DNA from: Embleya scabrispora
Lineage (GTDB): Bacteria > Actinomycetota > Actinomycetes > Streptomycetales > Streptomycetaceae
DNA: 64,000 nucleotides
Reading direction: 5' to 3'
NCBI RefSeq assembly: GCF_002024165.1
Contig: NZ_MWQN01000002.1
Location: forward strand, 558,001 to 622,000
The position numbers and the translations under genes were made by a program. The notes beneath the pieces were generated by a model. That model saw nothing but the letters and a program-made list of their open reading frames with translations. It was not told where the DNA came from and searched no databases. Below, piece by piece: positions 25,162 through 33,973 of the stretch. Numbering within the stretch: the stretch's first letter is position 1; the number at the start of each line of letters is the position of its first letter.

Positions 25162-25385
25162 AGCACATCCCGGCCCATCTCCGCGCGTCCCGGATACGCC
25201 GACCGCGAACGTGAGAATTTCCGCTGTCCCGGAACGCGCGGCGCGATGATGATGGGCCCTCGCACGTACGACCCGAACTCGACCACCCGCGCAGGTTCGG
25301 GCGGCCCGACCGGCTCGCGGCCGGCGGCCGCGACGCGTGTCGGGATCGAAGGAAGCATGCTCGCAAGACACCTGGAAGTGACCGC

Positions 25386-26714
25386 ATGAACCCCTCCCCG
25401 ACCCCACCGGACCGCGACCCGCACGACCACCCGCCAACCGCCACCGGCGACGCGCCCACCACGACCGCCGCCGAGCCGCCCCTTTCCATCCCCATGGACC
25501 TCCCGCACGACCCGATCGAACCCCCCGACGAACCGGAGCAGTCCACCGGCGTCACCCCGATCGAGCTGTTCTTCGACCTCGTCTTCGTCTTCGTCCTCAC
25601 CCAGGCCACCCACCAGGTGGAGTCCCACCCGGGCTGGTCCGGCCTGTTCCAGGGGATGTTGCCGCTGGCCGCGCTGTGGTGGATGTTCGGCGCGTTCAGT
25701 TGGCTGACCAACGCGGTGCGGCCCGACGCGGTGGTGCATCGGTTGCTGCTCGCGCTGACCATGACCGCGTTCTTCGTGATGGGCCTGGATCTGCCGTACG
25801 CGTTCGACCCCGACGGCTGGGCGTTCGGCCTCGCCTTCCTCGTCGCGGTCGGGATGCACGTCGCGCTGTTCCTGACCGCCGCCGAGCCGTCGGCCCGTGC
25901 CGGGATCCTGCGGCTGGCCCCGTTCAACGCGGTCGGCGGCGTACTGATCCTGATCGCGCCGCACCTGTCCGACGTCGGGACCTGGGTGTGCTGGGCCGGT
26001 GCGGTGACGGTGTTGTACCTGTCGATGGTGATCGGCCGGATCCGCGGATTCGTGGTCGAGCCGCACCACTTCGTGGAGCGCCACGGCCTGATCATCCTGA
26101 TCGTGCTCGGCGAGTCGGTCGTGGCGGTCGGCATCGGCGCGGGCGGGCGGCCGGTCGACTGGAAGCTCGCGGGGGGCATCCTGCTCGGCATCGCGGTCGC
26201 CACCGGCATCTGGTGGACCTACTTCGGCGGTGACGACGAGCGCACCGTGCGGGCCATGTCCGAGGCGTCGGTGGAACGCCGCCAGATGCTCGGCTATGTG
26301 GCGTTCGGCCTGGCCCACGCGGTGATGATCGCCGGCATCGTGCTGGTCGCGGCCGGCATCTCCGACGGCATCCACCACCTGGGTACCGACACCAACCGCT
26401 GGTGGCTGGGCAGCGGTGTGGCGGTCTTCCTGCTCGGCCACGCCTGGCATCGCCACGTACTCGGCACCGGCTCGATCGTGGCGCAAATCGGCGCGGCCGT
26501 CGTGGTCGTACCGCTGACCGCCCCACTGGCCGGCGCCGGCTGGGCCACGCTCGCCGCCGCCACGGTCGTACTCGCCGCGATGACCGTGGCGGACCACCAC
26601 CTCCAACTCCGCACGACAATCCCGAAGCAGGCGCGGGAGCCCGGGGAGCCCCGGGAGCCCGAGGAGTCGCGAGAGCCCGGGGAGCCCCGGGAGCAGCAGC
26701 CGGTCGCGACCTGA
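25386..26714 (+). CDS. Low-temperature-requirement A (LtrA) family membrane protein
   Basis: A 442-residue polytopic membrane protein. The conserved LtrA start TPIELFFDLVFVFVLTQATH follows a Pro-rich cytoplasmic N-terminus of about 55 residues. HFVERHGLIILIVLGESVVAVG, in the middle, is the other family hallmark. About twelve hydrophobic segments are visible. The tail is a charged repeat, REPGEPREPEESREPGEP. Function of LtrA proteins is poorly known (growth at low temperature in Listeria). The N-terminal ATG at 25386 has GGAAG 9 nt upstream. Confidence 0.88.
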   Translation: MNPSPTPPDRDPHDHPPTATGDAPTTTAAEPPLSIPMDLPHDPIEPPDEPEQSTGVTPIELFFDLVFVFVLTQATHQVESHPGWSGLFQGMLPLAALWWMFGAFSWLTNAVRPDAVVHRLLLALTMTAFFVMGLDLPYAFDPDGWAFGLAFLVAVGMHVALFLTAAEPSARAGILRLAPFNAVGGVLILIAPHLSDVGTWVCWAGAVTVLYLSMVIGRIRGFVVEPHHFVERHGLIILIVLGESVVAVGIGAGGRPVDWKLAGGILLGIAVATGIWWTYFGGDDERTVRAMSEASVERRQMLGYVAFGLAHAVMIAGIVLVAAGISDGIHHLGTDTNRWWLGSGVAVFLLGHAWHRHVLGTGSIVAQIGAAVVVVPLTAPLAGAGWATLAAATVVLAAMTVADHHLQLRTTIPKQAREPGEPREPEESREPGEPREQQPVAT

Positions 26715-26745
26715 TCCGACCGACCCGCGCCGCCACCGCGGCAGC

Positions 26746-26795
26746 ACGACGACGGGGTGTGCCCGAGCCGAAGCCCGGGCACACCCCGTCGTCGT
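26746..26795. terminator. Strong bidirectional terminator between convergent ltrA-type and MMPL genes
   Basis: A perfect 20-bp stem, 26746-26765 with 26776-26795 (ACGACGACGGGGTGTGCCCG and its complement), around a 10-nt loop, followed by T-rich GTTTGTC. Confidence 0.92.
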
Positions 26796-26828
26796 TTGTC
26801 CGGCCGGATCAGACCCCGGTCATCCGGA

Positions 26829-29114
26829 TCACACCTTCACGGTGTCCAGATCCAGATCCGGATCCCGGTCCCGTCGAGACGCATCCGCGCCCACCGGCGC
26901 CGCGTTCGCGTCGTCGTCCCCGAGGTACTTCCGCAGCCCCTCGCCCTCGACGTCGACGTTCGGGATCAGCCGGTTCAACCAACCCGGCAGCCACCACGCG
27001 GACTTGCCCAGCAGGGCCAGGACGGCGGGCACGATCGTCATCCGGACCACGAAGGCGTCGAACAGCACCGCCGAGGCGAGCCCGAAGCCGATCATCTTGA
27101 CCATCGAATCGGGCGCCCCGATGAAGCCGGCGAACACCCCGATCATGATCAGCGCCGCCGCGGTGACCACCCGGGCCCCGTGGCGGAATCCGCTGACCAC
27201 GGCCTGCCGGGGGCTTTCGCCGTGGACGTACGCCTCACGCATCCCGGTGACCAGGAACACCTCGTAGTCCATCGCCAGGCCGAACACGATGCCCACCAGG
27301 AAGATCGGCATCATGCTCATGATCGGCCCGGTCTGGTCGACCCCGATCAGGCTGCCGAGCCAGCCCCACTGGAACACCGCGACGACCGCGCCGAGCGAGG
27401 CCACCACCGAGAGCAGGAAGCCGCCGGCCGCCTTGATCGGCACCAGGACCGACCGGAAGACCGCCATCAGCAGCAGGATCGCGAGGCCGACGACCAGGGC
27501 CAGGTAGGGCAGGAGCGCGTCGTTCAGGCGCTGGGAGAAGTCGATGTTCAGCGCCGGTGCGCCGCCGACCAGGGTCTCCGCCCCGGTCCTGGCCTTGGTC
27601 TGGTCCGCCGTGTCGCGGATCGCGTGCACCAGGTCCTTGGTGGCGTTGCTGCTCGGCTTGGAGTTCGGCGTGACCTCGATGATGGCGGTGTTGCCCGCCT
27701 TGTTGAACGTGGCCTCGCCGACCGAGGCGATGCCCTTGACCCTGCCGAGCGCCTGGGTGACCTCGGCCGCCGCCGCCTTGCCGTTGTTGCTCTTCGCGGC
27801 GTCCACCACGACCAGCAGCGGTCCGTTGAAGCCGGGGCCGAAGCTCTCGGTCAGCAGGTCGTAGCCGCGACGCTGGGTGGTGTCGGTCGACTTCACGCCG
27901 TCGTCCGGCAGGCCGAGCTGCATGCTTCCGACGGGAATCGCGAGGGTGCCCAGGCCGAGTACGGCGATCACGAGCACCCGGATCGGGTGGCGCAGGACGA
28001 ACCGGGCCCAGCGGGTACCCATGTTCGGCTTCTCCGCGGCCCGTCGGTGCACGCTGCCGCCCTCGGCGGCCTCGGCGGCGAGCAGTTCGGCCTTCCTGCG
28101 GGCCTTGCGGCCGAAGATGCGCTTGCCCGCGAAGCCCAGGATGGCGGGGACGAAGGTGAGCGCGACCAGTACGGCCACCGCCACCGTCCCGGCCGCGGCC
28201 AGGCCCATTTCGGTCAGCATCGGGATGTTGACCACCGCGAGGCCGGCGAGCGCGACGATCACGGTGAGGCCGGCGAAGACCACCGCGGAGCCGGCGGTGC
28301 CGACCGCCCGGCCGGCGGCGTCCTCCGGGTCGTGGCCCTTGGTGAGTTCGTTGCGGTAGCGCGAGACCACGAACAGCGCGTAGTCGATGCCCACCGCCAG
28401 GCCGAGCATCATGGCCAGGGTCGAGGTGGTGGGGGAGAGGTCGAACACGCCGGCCAGGGCGGTGATGCCGCCGACGCCGACCGCGACGCCGAGCAGCGCG
28501 GTGAGGATCGGCAGACCCGCGGCGACCAGGCCGCCGAAGGTGATCACGAGTACGACGGCCGCGATCGCGATGCCGACGATCTCGCCGTTGCCCGGACCGG
28601 AGTCGTCCTGCAGCGCGTCGCCGCCGACCTCCACGGTCAGGCCCGCGTCGCGGCCCTTCTGCGCGGCGTGCTCCAGATTGTCGCGGGTGGCGTCCTTCAG
28701 CGTGTCGCCGGAGACCTGGTAGGACACCGCGGCGTAGGCCGTGGTGTGGTCCTTGCTCACCGTGCCTGCCGTGAACGGGTCGTCGGCGGCGGCCACCTGG
28801 TCGCTGCCCTTGAGCGCGCCGACGACCTGCTCGACGGCCGCCTTGTTCGTGGCGGAGTCGATCTGCTGGCCGGCGGGAGCGCGGAAGACGATCCGCGCAC
28901 TGGCGCCGTCGGCCGCCGCCTCGGGCATGCGCTCGCCGAGCAGGTCGACGGCCTTTTGCGCCTCGATGCCGGGCACGGTGAACGGCTTGGCGGCGGGCGC
29001 GGACGCGTTGGCGGCGCCGAACCCGACGAGGGCGATGATCGCCACCCAGAGCAGGACGACCAAGCGCCGCCGCCGGAAGGCGCTCCGGCCGAGTCGATAC
29101 AGGAAAGTGGCCAT
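26829..29114 (-). CDS. MMPL/RND-type membrane exporter
   Basis: A 761-residue transporter of the MmpL/ActII-3 family, using the proton gradient to export lipids or drugs. The N-terminal segment (residues ~15-37), a periplasmic loop (38-185), five membrane helices, a central linker (KRIFGRKARRKAELLAA), then the same plan repeated. The family motif GLAVGIDYALFVVSRYRNEL (first half) and its second-half partner GIVFGLAMDYEVFLVTGMRE are both intact. GGAGA precedes the ATG at 29114. It is divergent from a TetR gene, with two shared operators between them, so expression is likely induced by its substrate. Confidence 0.93.
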   Translation of the reverse strand: MATFLYRLGRSAFRRRRLVVLLWVAIIALVGFGAANASAPAAKPFTVPGIEAQKAVDLLGERMPEAAADGASARIVFRAPAGQQIDSATNKAAVEQVVGALKGSDQVAAADDPFTAGTVSKDHTTAYAAVSYQVSGDTLKDATRDNLEHAAQKGRDAGLTVEVGGDALQDDSGPGNGEIVGIAIAAVVLVITFGGLVAAGLPILTALLGVAVGVGGITALAGVFDLSPTTSTLAMMLGLAVGIDYALFVVSRYRNELTKGHDPEDAAGRAVGTAGSAVVFAGLTVIVALAGLAVVNIPMLTEMGLAAAGTVAVAVLVALTFVPAILGFAGKRIFGRKARRKAELLAAEAAEGGSVHRRAAEKPNMGTRWARFVLRHPIRVLVIAVLGLGTLAIPVGSMQLGLPDDGVKSTDTTQRRGYDLLTESFGPGFNGPLLVVVDAAKSNNGKAAAAEVTQALGRVKGIASVGEATFNKAGNTAIIEVTPNSKPSSNATKDLVHAIRDTADQTKARTGAETLVGGAPALNIDFSQRLNDALLPYLALVVGLAILLLMAVFRSVLVPIKAAGGFLLSVVASLGAVVAVFQWGWLGSLIGVDQTGPIMSMMPIFLVGIVFGLAMDYEVFLVTGMREAYVHGESPRQAVVSGFRHGARVVTAAALIMIGVFAGFIGAPDSMVKMIGFGLASAVLFDAFVVRMTIVPAVLALLGKSAWWLPGWLNRLIPNVDVEGEGLRKYLGDDDANAAPVGADASRRDRDPDLDLDTVKV

Positions 29115-29308
29115 GAAAGGGGTCTCCAGGCTCAGGCGAGTCGGGACTGGACGGGGCGGGACGTGTGGCATCGACCCGGACGACACGTGTCGAAACCGCC
29201 GGGTTGGATATGCGTGACGGAAAGGCGAAGGAGAGACAGGGGCAGGTGAGAGCAGGAGAAGGCAGGTGAGGGCATGTGCGAGCAGGTCGCGGCCCCGTCC
29301 GGCCGAGC

Positions 29309-29334
29309 ATTTCTACTAGCCGGACAGTAGAAAT
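29309..29334. promoter_or_regulatory. TetR operator 1 (near the MMPL gene)
   Basis: ATTTCTACT (29309-29317) and AGTAGAAAT (29326-29334), perfect 9-bp arms with 8-bp spacer. Nearly the same 25-bp sequence recurs at 29403-29427 (23 of 25 equal). Confidence 0.85.
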
Positions 29335-29402
29335 TATTTCCCGCGATCAACCCCGCGGACGTCCTTCGGAGGTTCTGGCCGCGCGTACTACGTGGGGCGT
29401 AC

Positions 29403-29427
29403 TTTCTACTGGCCGTACAGTAGAAAT
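29403..29427. promoter_or_regulatory. TetR operator 2 (near the tetR gene)
   Basis: TTTCTACTG (29403-29411) and CAGTAGAAA (29418-29426) with 6-bp spacer. Centre-to-centre distance to site 1 is 93 bp, so each divergent promoter has its own site. Confidence 0.85.
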
Positions 29428-29545
29428 AGGTTTTGCGGCAGGTCTTGGAACCGGATCTCGGTAGCCGGTATCGGTAGAAGATCTCGCAAGCAGGTGCCGT
29501 GCGGGGGCGCGAAGGCGTTCACCGCCGCCGGGAAGGGATGCGCGC

Positions 29546-30151
29546 GTGACCGGTCAACGAGGCGACACCCGGCGCCGCGTCCGAGATGCCGCACTGACGC
29601 TGTTCGCCGAGCGGACCTACGGCGCGACCCGGCTCCAGGACATCGCCGACGCGATGGGCGTGACCAAAGCCGCCCTCTACTACTACTTCCACACCAAGGA
29701 AGAGATCCTCACCGACCTGGTCGAGCCGGCCGTCGAGGAGTTGGAGGCGATCCTCGACCGGGCCGAGGGGCACGACTTCTCGCCCGCCGCGACCCGTGAC
29801 CTGCTCGTCGCGATGGGTGAGTTGTATGCGCGGGATCGGCGCCTGCTCACCGTGCTGATGTTCGACCGTACCTTCCGGGCCCAGCCCGTGCTGGGCGCGC
29901 GGGTGCTGGCTTGCCGGCGGCGTACCCAGCGGGCGTTGAACCGGAGCGACGCCGAGGACGCCATGGTCGGCGAGGTGCGGGCGCTGGCCGCGCTGGCCGC
30001 GCTCACCGTTCCATTGGCCGCGCTGGAGGGGTACGAGGACCTGCGGCCGCTGGTCGGGCCGTCGGTCGCGGCCGCATGCGCGGTGCTGGGGATCCGGCCG
30101 CCGCGCGCCCGAGCGGGGGCGGCGGCCGTCGGCTCGGCGGTTGCCGAGTAG
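29546..30151 (+). CDS. TetR-family regulator of the divergent MMPL exporter
   Basis: A 201-residue TetR repressor. The helix-turn-helix (ATRLQDIADAMGVTKAALYY, then YFHTKEEIL) is at residues 27-62. The start is the GTG at 29546 with GGAAGGGA upstream; an ATG 8 nt earlier is out of frame and stops at once. It faces the MMPL gene over a 431-bp region containing two near-identical palindromes, a classic autoregulated efflux arrangement. Confidence 0.9.
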   Translation: MTGQRGDTRRRVRDAALTLFAERTYGATRLQDIADAMGVTKAALYYYFHTKEEILTDLVEPAVEELEAILDRAEGHDFSPAATRDLLVAMGELYARDRRLLTVLMFDRTFRAQPVLGARVLACRRRTQRALNRSDAEDAMVGEVRALAALAALTVPLAALEGYEDLRPLVGPSVAAACAVLGIRPPRARAGAAAVGSAVAE

Positions 30152-30180
30152 CCGGGCGCCGGCTCGACGCGGGGGCGGTT

Positions 30181-30732
30181 GTGACGGGGCCGCGGCCTTC
30201 GTGGTCGCCGCCGTCGCGGGATGCGCGGAAGGCGTGGGCCGTGCTCGGGTACAACCGCCGGGTCGCCGGGTGGGACCCGTGCCTCGCGTAGTGGGATCCG
30301 CTGCCGCCGGCCCACCAGGCGCTCGACGCGCTCGACGCCGTCGGCGACCGGCTCGGCGACGGTCGCCGGTTCGGCAACGGCCGCTGGAATGAACGGAGTT
30401 GGCTGAGCGTCCCGGGGCCCTTCGTCATCGGCGCGGCCGATGTGCGCCCGAACGCCCGGATGGCCGCCGCCCATCTCCCGGCCGACGACGGGCGGCGGCC
30501 GCGCGAGGTGTGCGACTTCCTCGGGGTGGCCGCCGCCGGGCCGGCCGGCGGCTCCGGCGCGGCTGGATCGACGCCCGTCTCGCCCATCCCGATCCGGCCT
30601 ACCATGACCCCGCGACGCTGCGGGCCTTCGCGGCTCATCTCGACCACGGCCTCGAGGACTATCTGCGCGGGTACCCGATCTGGCTGATCACGGGCCGGCG
30701 GCCGACTCGGCTCGATCCGCTCCGCCCCTGTG
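30181..30732 (+). pseudogene. Decayed gene of an uncharacterised actinomycete family (WxERxWLxVPGPF motif)
   Basis: Reads as one protein only if a TAG at 30289-30291 is ignored and a frameshift near 30560 is corrected. Segments: KAWAVLGYNRRVAGWDPCLA, stop, GDRLGDGRRFGNGRWNERSW, LSVPGPFVIGAADV, then in the next frame GWIDARLAHPDPAYHDPATL and HGLEDYLRGYPIWLITGRRP. I recall intact relatives in Streptomyces (function unknown) with a Cys/Trp-rich middle, which is missing here. The large central deletion as well as the stop support true decay. Confidence 0.5.
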
Positions 30733-30742
30733 AGGCGCGGGC

Positions 30743-31534
30743 TCACCCGGCGTACCGATCTCCCTCCGCCGCGGCGACCAGACGCTCGATCGCGGCGACG
30801 ACATACGCGGCGTGCGCCCGTACCTGCGGCCGCAGTTCGTCCCATCGATCCCGCTCGATGCCCAGGTAGCCGGCCCTGGCCCGGTCGAGCGGCGCCCGGT
30901 GCTCGGCCGGGAGGCGCCCGAGCACCCAGTCGGCGGCCCGGTCCTTCGACACGATGGCGCCGGTCGCGAGCGTGGTCCAGATCCGGGCGAGGGTCAACAA
31001 CACGTTCCGGGTGTCGGATTCGAGCTCGTCGAGCAGGTCCGGGATGCCGGCGACGACGGCCCGTTCCAGGTCCCGCCGCGGAACCGGATCGAGGACCTCG
31101 TGCGGTGCCGGCCCGAGCAGCGCGACCCCGCCCGCCGACACCATCGTAAGCAACGGCGCGAGATCGGGATCCACCGTCGGCCCCGGTGTCTGCCCGCGCT
31201 CGTACGCCTCGCGCAGCCATTCCCCGTACTGGAACTCGCGTCGCGGCGGATACCGCCACGGCCGCACCTCGTCGTGCACCACGACGGTCAACTCCACGGG
31301 CCGCGCGGGTCCGCCCCGCGCCCGCGCGCCGGAGATCTCCAACAGCCCGTCCACCAGCGCCCGTCGCTGCCCGAGGGTGGTGGCCCGGCGTACCAGGACG
31401 AGCACGTCGAGATCACTGTCCGGCCGCAACCCGCCCGCCACGGCGGACCCGTGCGGGTAGGCCCCGACGACGTCGTCCCCCAACACCGCCCGCACCAGCC
31501 GAACGACAGGCTCCCAGCCGTCCGCGGCGTTCAC
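30743..31534 (-). CDS. Aminoglycoside adenylyltransferase-like nucleotidyltransferase (ANT(3'')/DUF4111 type)
   Basis: A 263-residue protein with the nucleotidyltransferase core GAYPHGSAVAGGLRPDSDLDVLVLV (G-S...D-x-D metal site), split domain architecture and a helical C-terminal DUF4111 domain (TRNVLLTLARIWTTLATGAI, then SKDRAADWVLGRLP). These features match streptomycin/spectinomycin adenylyltransferases; chromosomal actinomycete copies are often not proven resistance enzymes. GTG start at 31534 with GGAGAG upstream. Confidence 0.82.
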   Translation of the reverse strand: MNAADGWEPVVRLVRAVLGDDVVGAYPHGSAVAGGLRPDSDLDVLVLVRRATTLGQRRALVDGLLEISGARARGGPARPVELTVVVHDEVRPWRYPPRREFQYGEWLREAYERGQTPGPTVDPDLAPLLTMVSAGGVALLGPAPHEVLDPVPRRDLERAVVAGIPDLLDELESDTRNVLLTLARIWTTLATGAIVSKDRAADWVLGRLPAEHRAPLDRARAGYLGIERDRWDELRPQVRAHAAYVVAAIERLVAAAEGDRYAG

Positions 31535-31732
31535 CGAAGACTCTCCGGCCTCTGCTCCTGCTTCCGCATATGCCTCTGGTTCCGTATGTGCCTCTGTATG
31601 TGCTTCTGTCCGTACCGGTGTGCGTACCCGTGTGCGTACCCGTGCGCATCTTCTCCATCATCGCCGGTGGTGCCGACGGCGCGGTCGTGGGAAAGGGTGC
31701 GGGGCACGGAGCATTCCGAGCTTGCGACGGTG

Positions 31733-32491
31733 TCAGACCACCCGTACGTCCACGCCCAGGTCGCGTAGTCGCTCGACCGCCTCGGTCGGCGCGTCCGCAT
31801 CGGTGATCACCATGTCGAGGTCGGTCACCGGACAGACGTGACCGAGGCCGGTACGGCCGAACTTGGCCCCGGCGCAGACCGCGACGATCCGCTGCGCCGA
31901 GGCGATCATCGCCTGTTTGACGGGGATCTCGTCCAGATCGTGGGCGGTCAGCCCGTGCTCGACGGAGATGCCGCAGACGCCGAGGACGGCGGTGTCCACC
32001 CGCAGCGTGCGCAGCGAGTTCTCGGTGAGGGGGCCGCTCAGGCTGAGCGCGCCCGGGGTGCTGCGGCCGCCCGGGACGAGCAGGCGTACGTCGGGCGCGT
32101 CGCCGAGGACCCGGGCCGCGTGCAGGTCGAGGGGGACGACGGTGACCCGGCGGCGGGCCAGGACGCGGGCGATGGCCAGGCCGGTGGTCCCGCTGTCCAG
32201 GATCAGCGATTCGCCGTCGGTGACGAGCGAGTCCAGCTCGGCGGCGATGCGGCGCTTGCTCTCGGTCGCCTCGTGCTCCCGGACGCCGAACGGTGGCACC
32301 TCGCCGCGCAACATCAGGCTCACCGCCCCGCCCCGGACCCGCCGCAGCACACCGCGCTCGGCGAGTTGGTCGAGGTCGCGGCGGATGGTCATCTCGGAGC
32401 AGCCGGTCTCCTCGGCCAACTCGGCGACCGTGACGCGCTCCGTCGTACGCATCCGTTCAATGAGCGTTTGTTGACGTTCCGCACTTTCCAT
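31733..32491 (-). CDS. DeoR/GlpR-family sugar-metabolism regulator
   Basis: A 252-residue repressor. The N-terminal DeoR helix-turn-helix is QQTLIERMRTTERVTVAELA with EETGCSEMTIRRDLDQL; the C-terminal sugar-phosphate isomerase-like domain has ILDSGTTG and the conserved end KFGRTGLGHVCPVTDLDMVI. The ATG at 32491 matches the family's usual beginning; a longer frame from 32527 would overlap the promoter. Divergent from a HAD hydrolase across 50 bp in which GTTCAAT(C/G)A occurs at 32455 and 32494, possible operator half-sites. It likely controls the HAD gene and itself. Confidence 0.88.
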   Translation of the reverse strand: MESAERQQTLIERMRTTERVTVAELAEETGCSEMTIRRDLDQLAERGVLRRVRGGAVSLMLRGEVPPFGVREHEATESKRRIAAELDSLVTDGESLILDSGTTGLAIARVLARRRVTVVPLDLHAARVLGDAPDVRLLVPGGRSTPGALSLSGPLTENSLRTLRVDTAVLGVCGISVEHGLTAHDLDEIPVKQAMIASAQRIVAVCAGAKFGRTGLGHVCPVTDLDMVITDADAPTEAVERLRDLGVDVRVV

Positions 32492-32541
32492 GCGTTCAAT
32501 CAAACGTATCGGATGTTCGAAAGTCAACGGAGGGAGCGCCC

Positions 32542-33189
32542 ATGGGTACCCGATGGATCGTCTTCGACTTCGGCGGGGTCATCTGTGTCCCGCCTTCCGA
32601 CGCGGCGAGCGAGGCCCTGGCCGGTGTCGTCGGGGTCACCGCGGCCGAGTTGTGGCCCGCGTACTGGCCGGATCGCATCGACTACGACGCGGGCACGCTG
32701 GATGCCGCCGGGTTCTGGGGCGGGGTGTGTGCCCGGCTGGGCCGTCCGACGCCGGACGCGGCTCGGCTCGACGTGCTCGTGGCCGCCGATCTGGCGGTCT
32801 GGATGGACCTGAACCGGGACACCCTCGACCTGTTGGCCGAGTTGGCCGAGCCCGCGGGCGATGCCGACCCCGTCGGCCTCGCGCTGCTCTCGAACGCCCC
32901 GATCGAAATGGCCCGGCACATCGAGGAGCAGGACTGGTCACGGCTGTTCCGACACCGGGTGTTCAGCGCGGACCTGGGCCTGGCCAAGCCCGACGCGCGC
33001 ATCTATCTCCACCTGTGCGAGCGGCTCGACGCGCGCCCCGACCAACTGCTGTTCATCGACGACCGACCGGAGAACCTGACGGCGGCCCGGGCCCTGGGCA
33101 TCGAGTCCCTCCACTACACGGACACTCCGACGCTGCGCGCCGACCTCGTCCGGATCGGGATCACCGCTGCCACTTCGCCGCGCCTGTAG
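32542..33189 (+). CDS. HAD-superfamily hydrolase (subfamily IA, YihX/epoxide-hydrolase-N type)
   Basis: A 215-residue phosphatase-like protein. Motif I is FDFGGV with nucleophile Asp9 but Gly where most phosphatases have the second Asp, as in YihX-like proteins. Motif II LLSNAP, motif III lysine in GLAKPDARIY, motif IV FIDDRPENL. GGAGGG lies upstream of the ATG at 32542. Beside a DeoR regulator, so a sugar phosphate is the most plausible substrate (inference). Confidence 0.88.
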   Translation: MGTRWIVFDFGGVICVPPSDAASEALAGVVGVTAAELWPAYWPDRIDYDAGTLDAAGFWGGVCARLGRPTPDAARLDVLVAADLAVWMDLNRDTLDLLAELAEPAGDADPVGLALLSNAPIEMARHIEEQDWSRLFRHRVFSADLGLAKPDARIYLHLCERLDARPDQLLFIDDRPENLTAARALGIESLHYTDTPTLRADLVRIGITAATSPRL

Positions 33190-33233
33190 CGTCCCCGAGC
33201 CCGCCGGACACCGGACCCGCCGGGTTCGCCGGG

Positions 33234-33265
33234 CCCGGTGCGCTTCGGGAAGCGGGCGCACCGGG
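33234..33265. terminator. Hairpin between convergent HAD and YceI genes
   Basis: CCCGGTGCGC (33234-33243) pairs with GCGCACCGGG (33256-33265); 12-nt loop. Confidence 0.75.
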
Positions 33266-33300
33266 GCTCGGCGTGGGCGGGGTCGGGCTACAGGCGGGGG

Positions 33301-33846
33301 TCACGCCTGCTTGGCTTCGATTTCCAGGACGATGGTGATCTTGTCGCCGACCGCCGCGCCCGCCGCACCGCCGGTGACGCCGAAGTCGCCGCGGCTGATC
33401 TCGGTGGTGGCGGTGAAGCCGGCGACCGGGCTACCGTCGAAACCGGTGCCGAAGCCGTTCAGTTCGAGCTCGAGGGTGACCGGCTTGGTCACGCCGCGCA
33501 GGGTCAGGTCGCCGTCGACCTGGTAGACCAGCGCGGACTCGGCACGCAGACCGGTGGAGGTGAAGGTCAGCGTCGGGAACCCGTCCGTGTCGAGGAAGTC
33601 CTCGTTGCGGATGTGGTCGTCGCGCATCTTGTTGTTGCTGTTGACCGACGCGGTCTCGATGGAGGCGGTGACCGAGGACTCCAGCGGGTTCTCTGCGGTG
33701 ACGATCGTGCCCTCGAAGGTGTCGAAGCGCCCGCGGACCTTGGCGACACCGAGGTGACGTACCGAGAACGAGACGTCCGAGTGGACCGGGTCGATGGTCC
33801 AGTTGCCCGCGACGTAGCCGGGGATGGTCTCGACGGAGGTGGTCAT
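33301..33846 (-). CDS. YceI-family lipid-binding protein
   Basis: A 181-residue lipocalin-like YceI protein that binds long polyisoprenoid-type lipids. Hallmarks: WTIDPVHSDVSFSVRHLGVAKVRGRF, split over the first strand pair, SSVTASIETASVNSNNKMRD and HIRNEDFLDTDGFPTLTFTS. No signal peptide, so cytoplasmic. AAGGAG is 6 nt before the ATG at 33846. Divergent from a MarR gene with two matching boxes between them. Confidence 0.92.
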   Translation of the reverse strand: MTTSVETIPGYVAGNWTIDPVHSDVSFSVRHLGVAKVRGRFDTFEGTIVTAENPLESSVTASIETASVNSNNKMRDDHIRNEDFLDTDGFPTLTFTSTGLRAESALVYQVDGDLTLRGVTKPVTLELELNGFGTGFDGSPVAGFTATTEISRGDFGVTGGAAGAAVGDKITIVLEIEAKQA

Positions 33847-33911
33847 GGGAACTCCTTGGGAAGTGCTGCGATGGGGTGGGTCGGTCCGCCGCGATGTTCC
33901 GCGCCGGGGTT

Positions 33912-33955
33912 GTTGAACGCTCAGCAACATAGCATCAGCAAGTTGAGGATTCAAC
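33912..33955. promoter_or_regulatory. Two MarR-type boxes between yceI-like and marR genes
   Basis: GTTGA-GGAT-TCAAC at 33942-33955 is a perfect 5+5 inverted repeat; a weaker version GTTGA-ACGC-TCAGC is at 33912-33925. Centres are 30 bp apart, three helical turns. TTGTTGAA (33910-33917) also mirrors TTCAACAA (33950-33957). The intergenic region is only 127 bp, so both genes can be controlled. Confidence 0.65.
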
Positions 33956-33973
33956 AAGTCTTATGCTGTTCCC

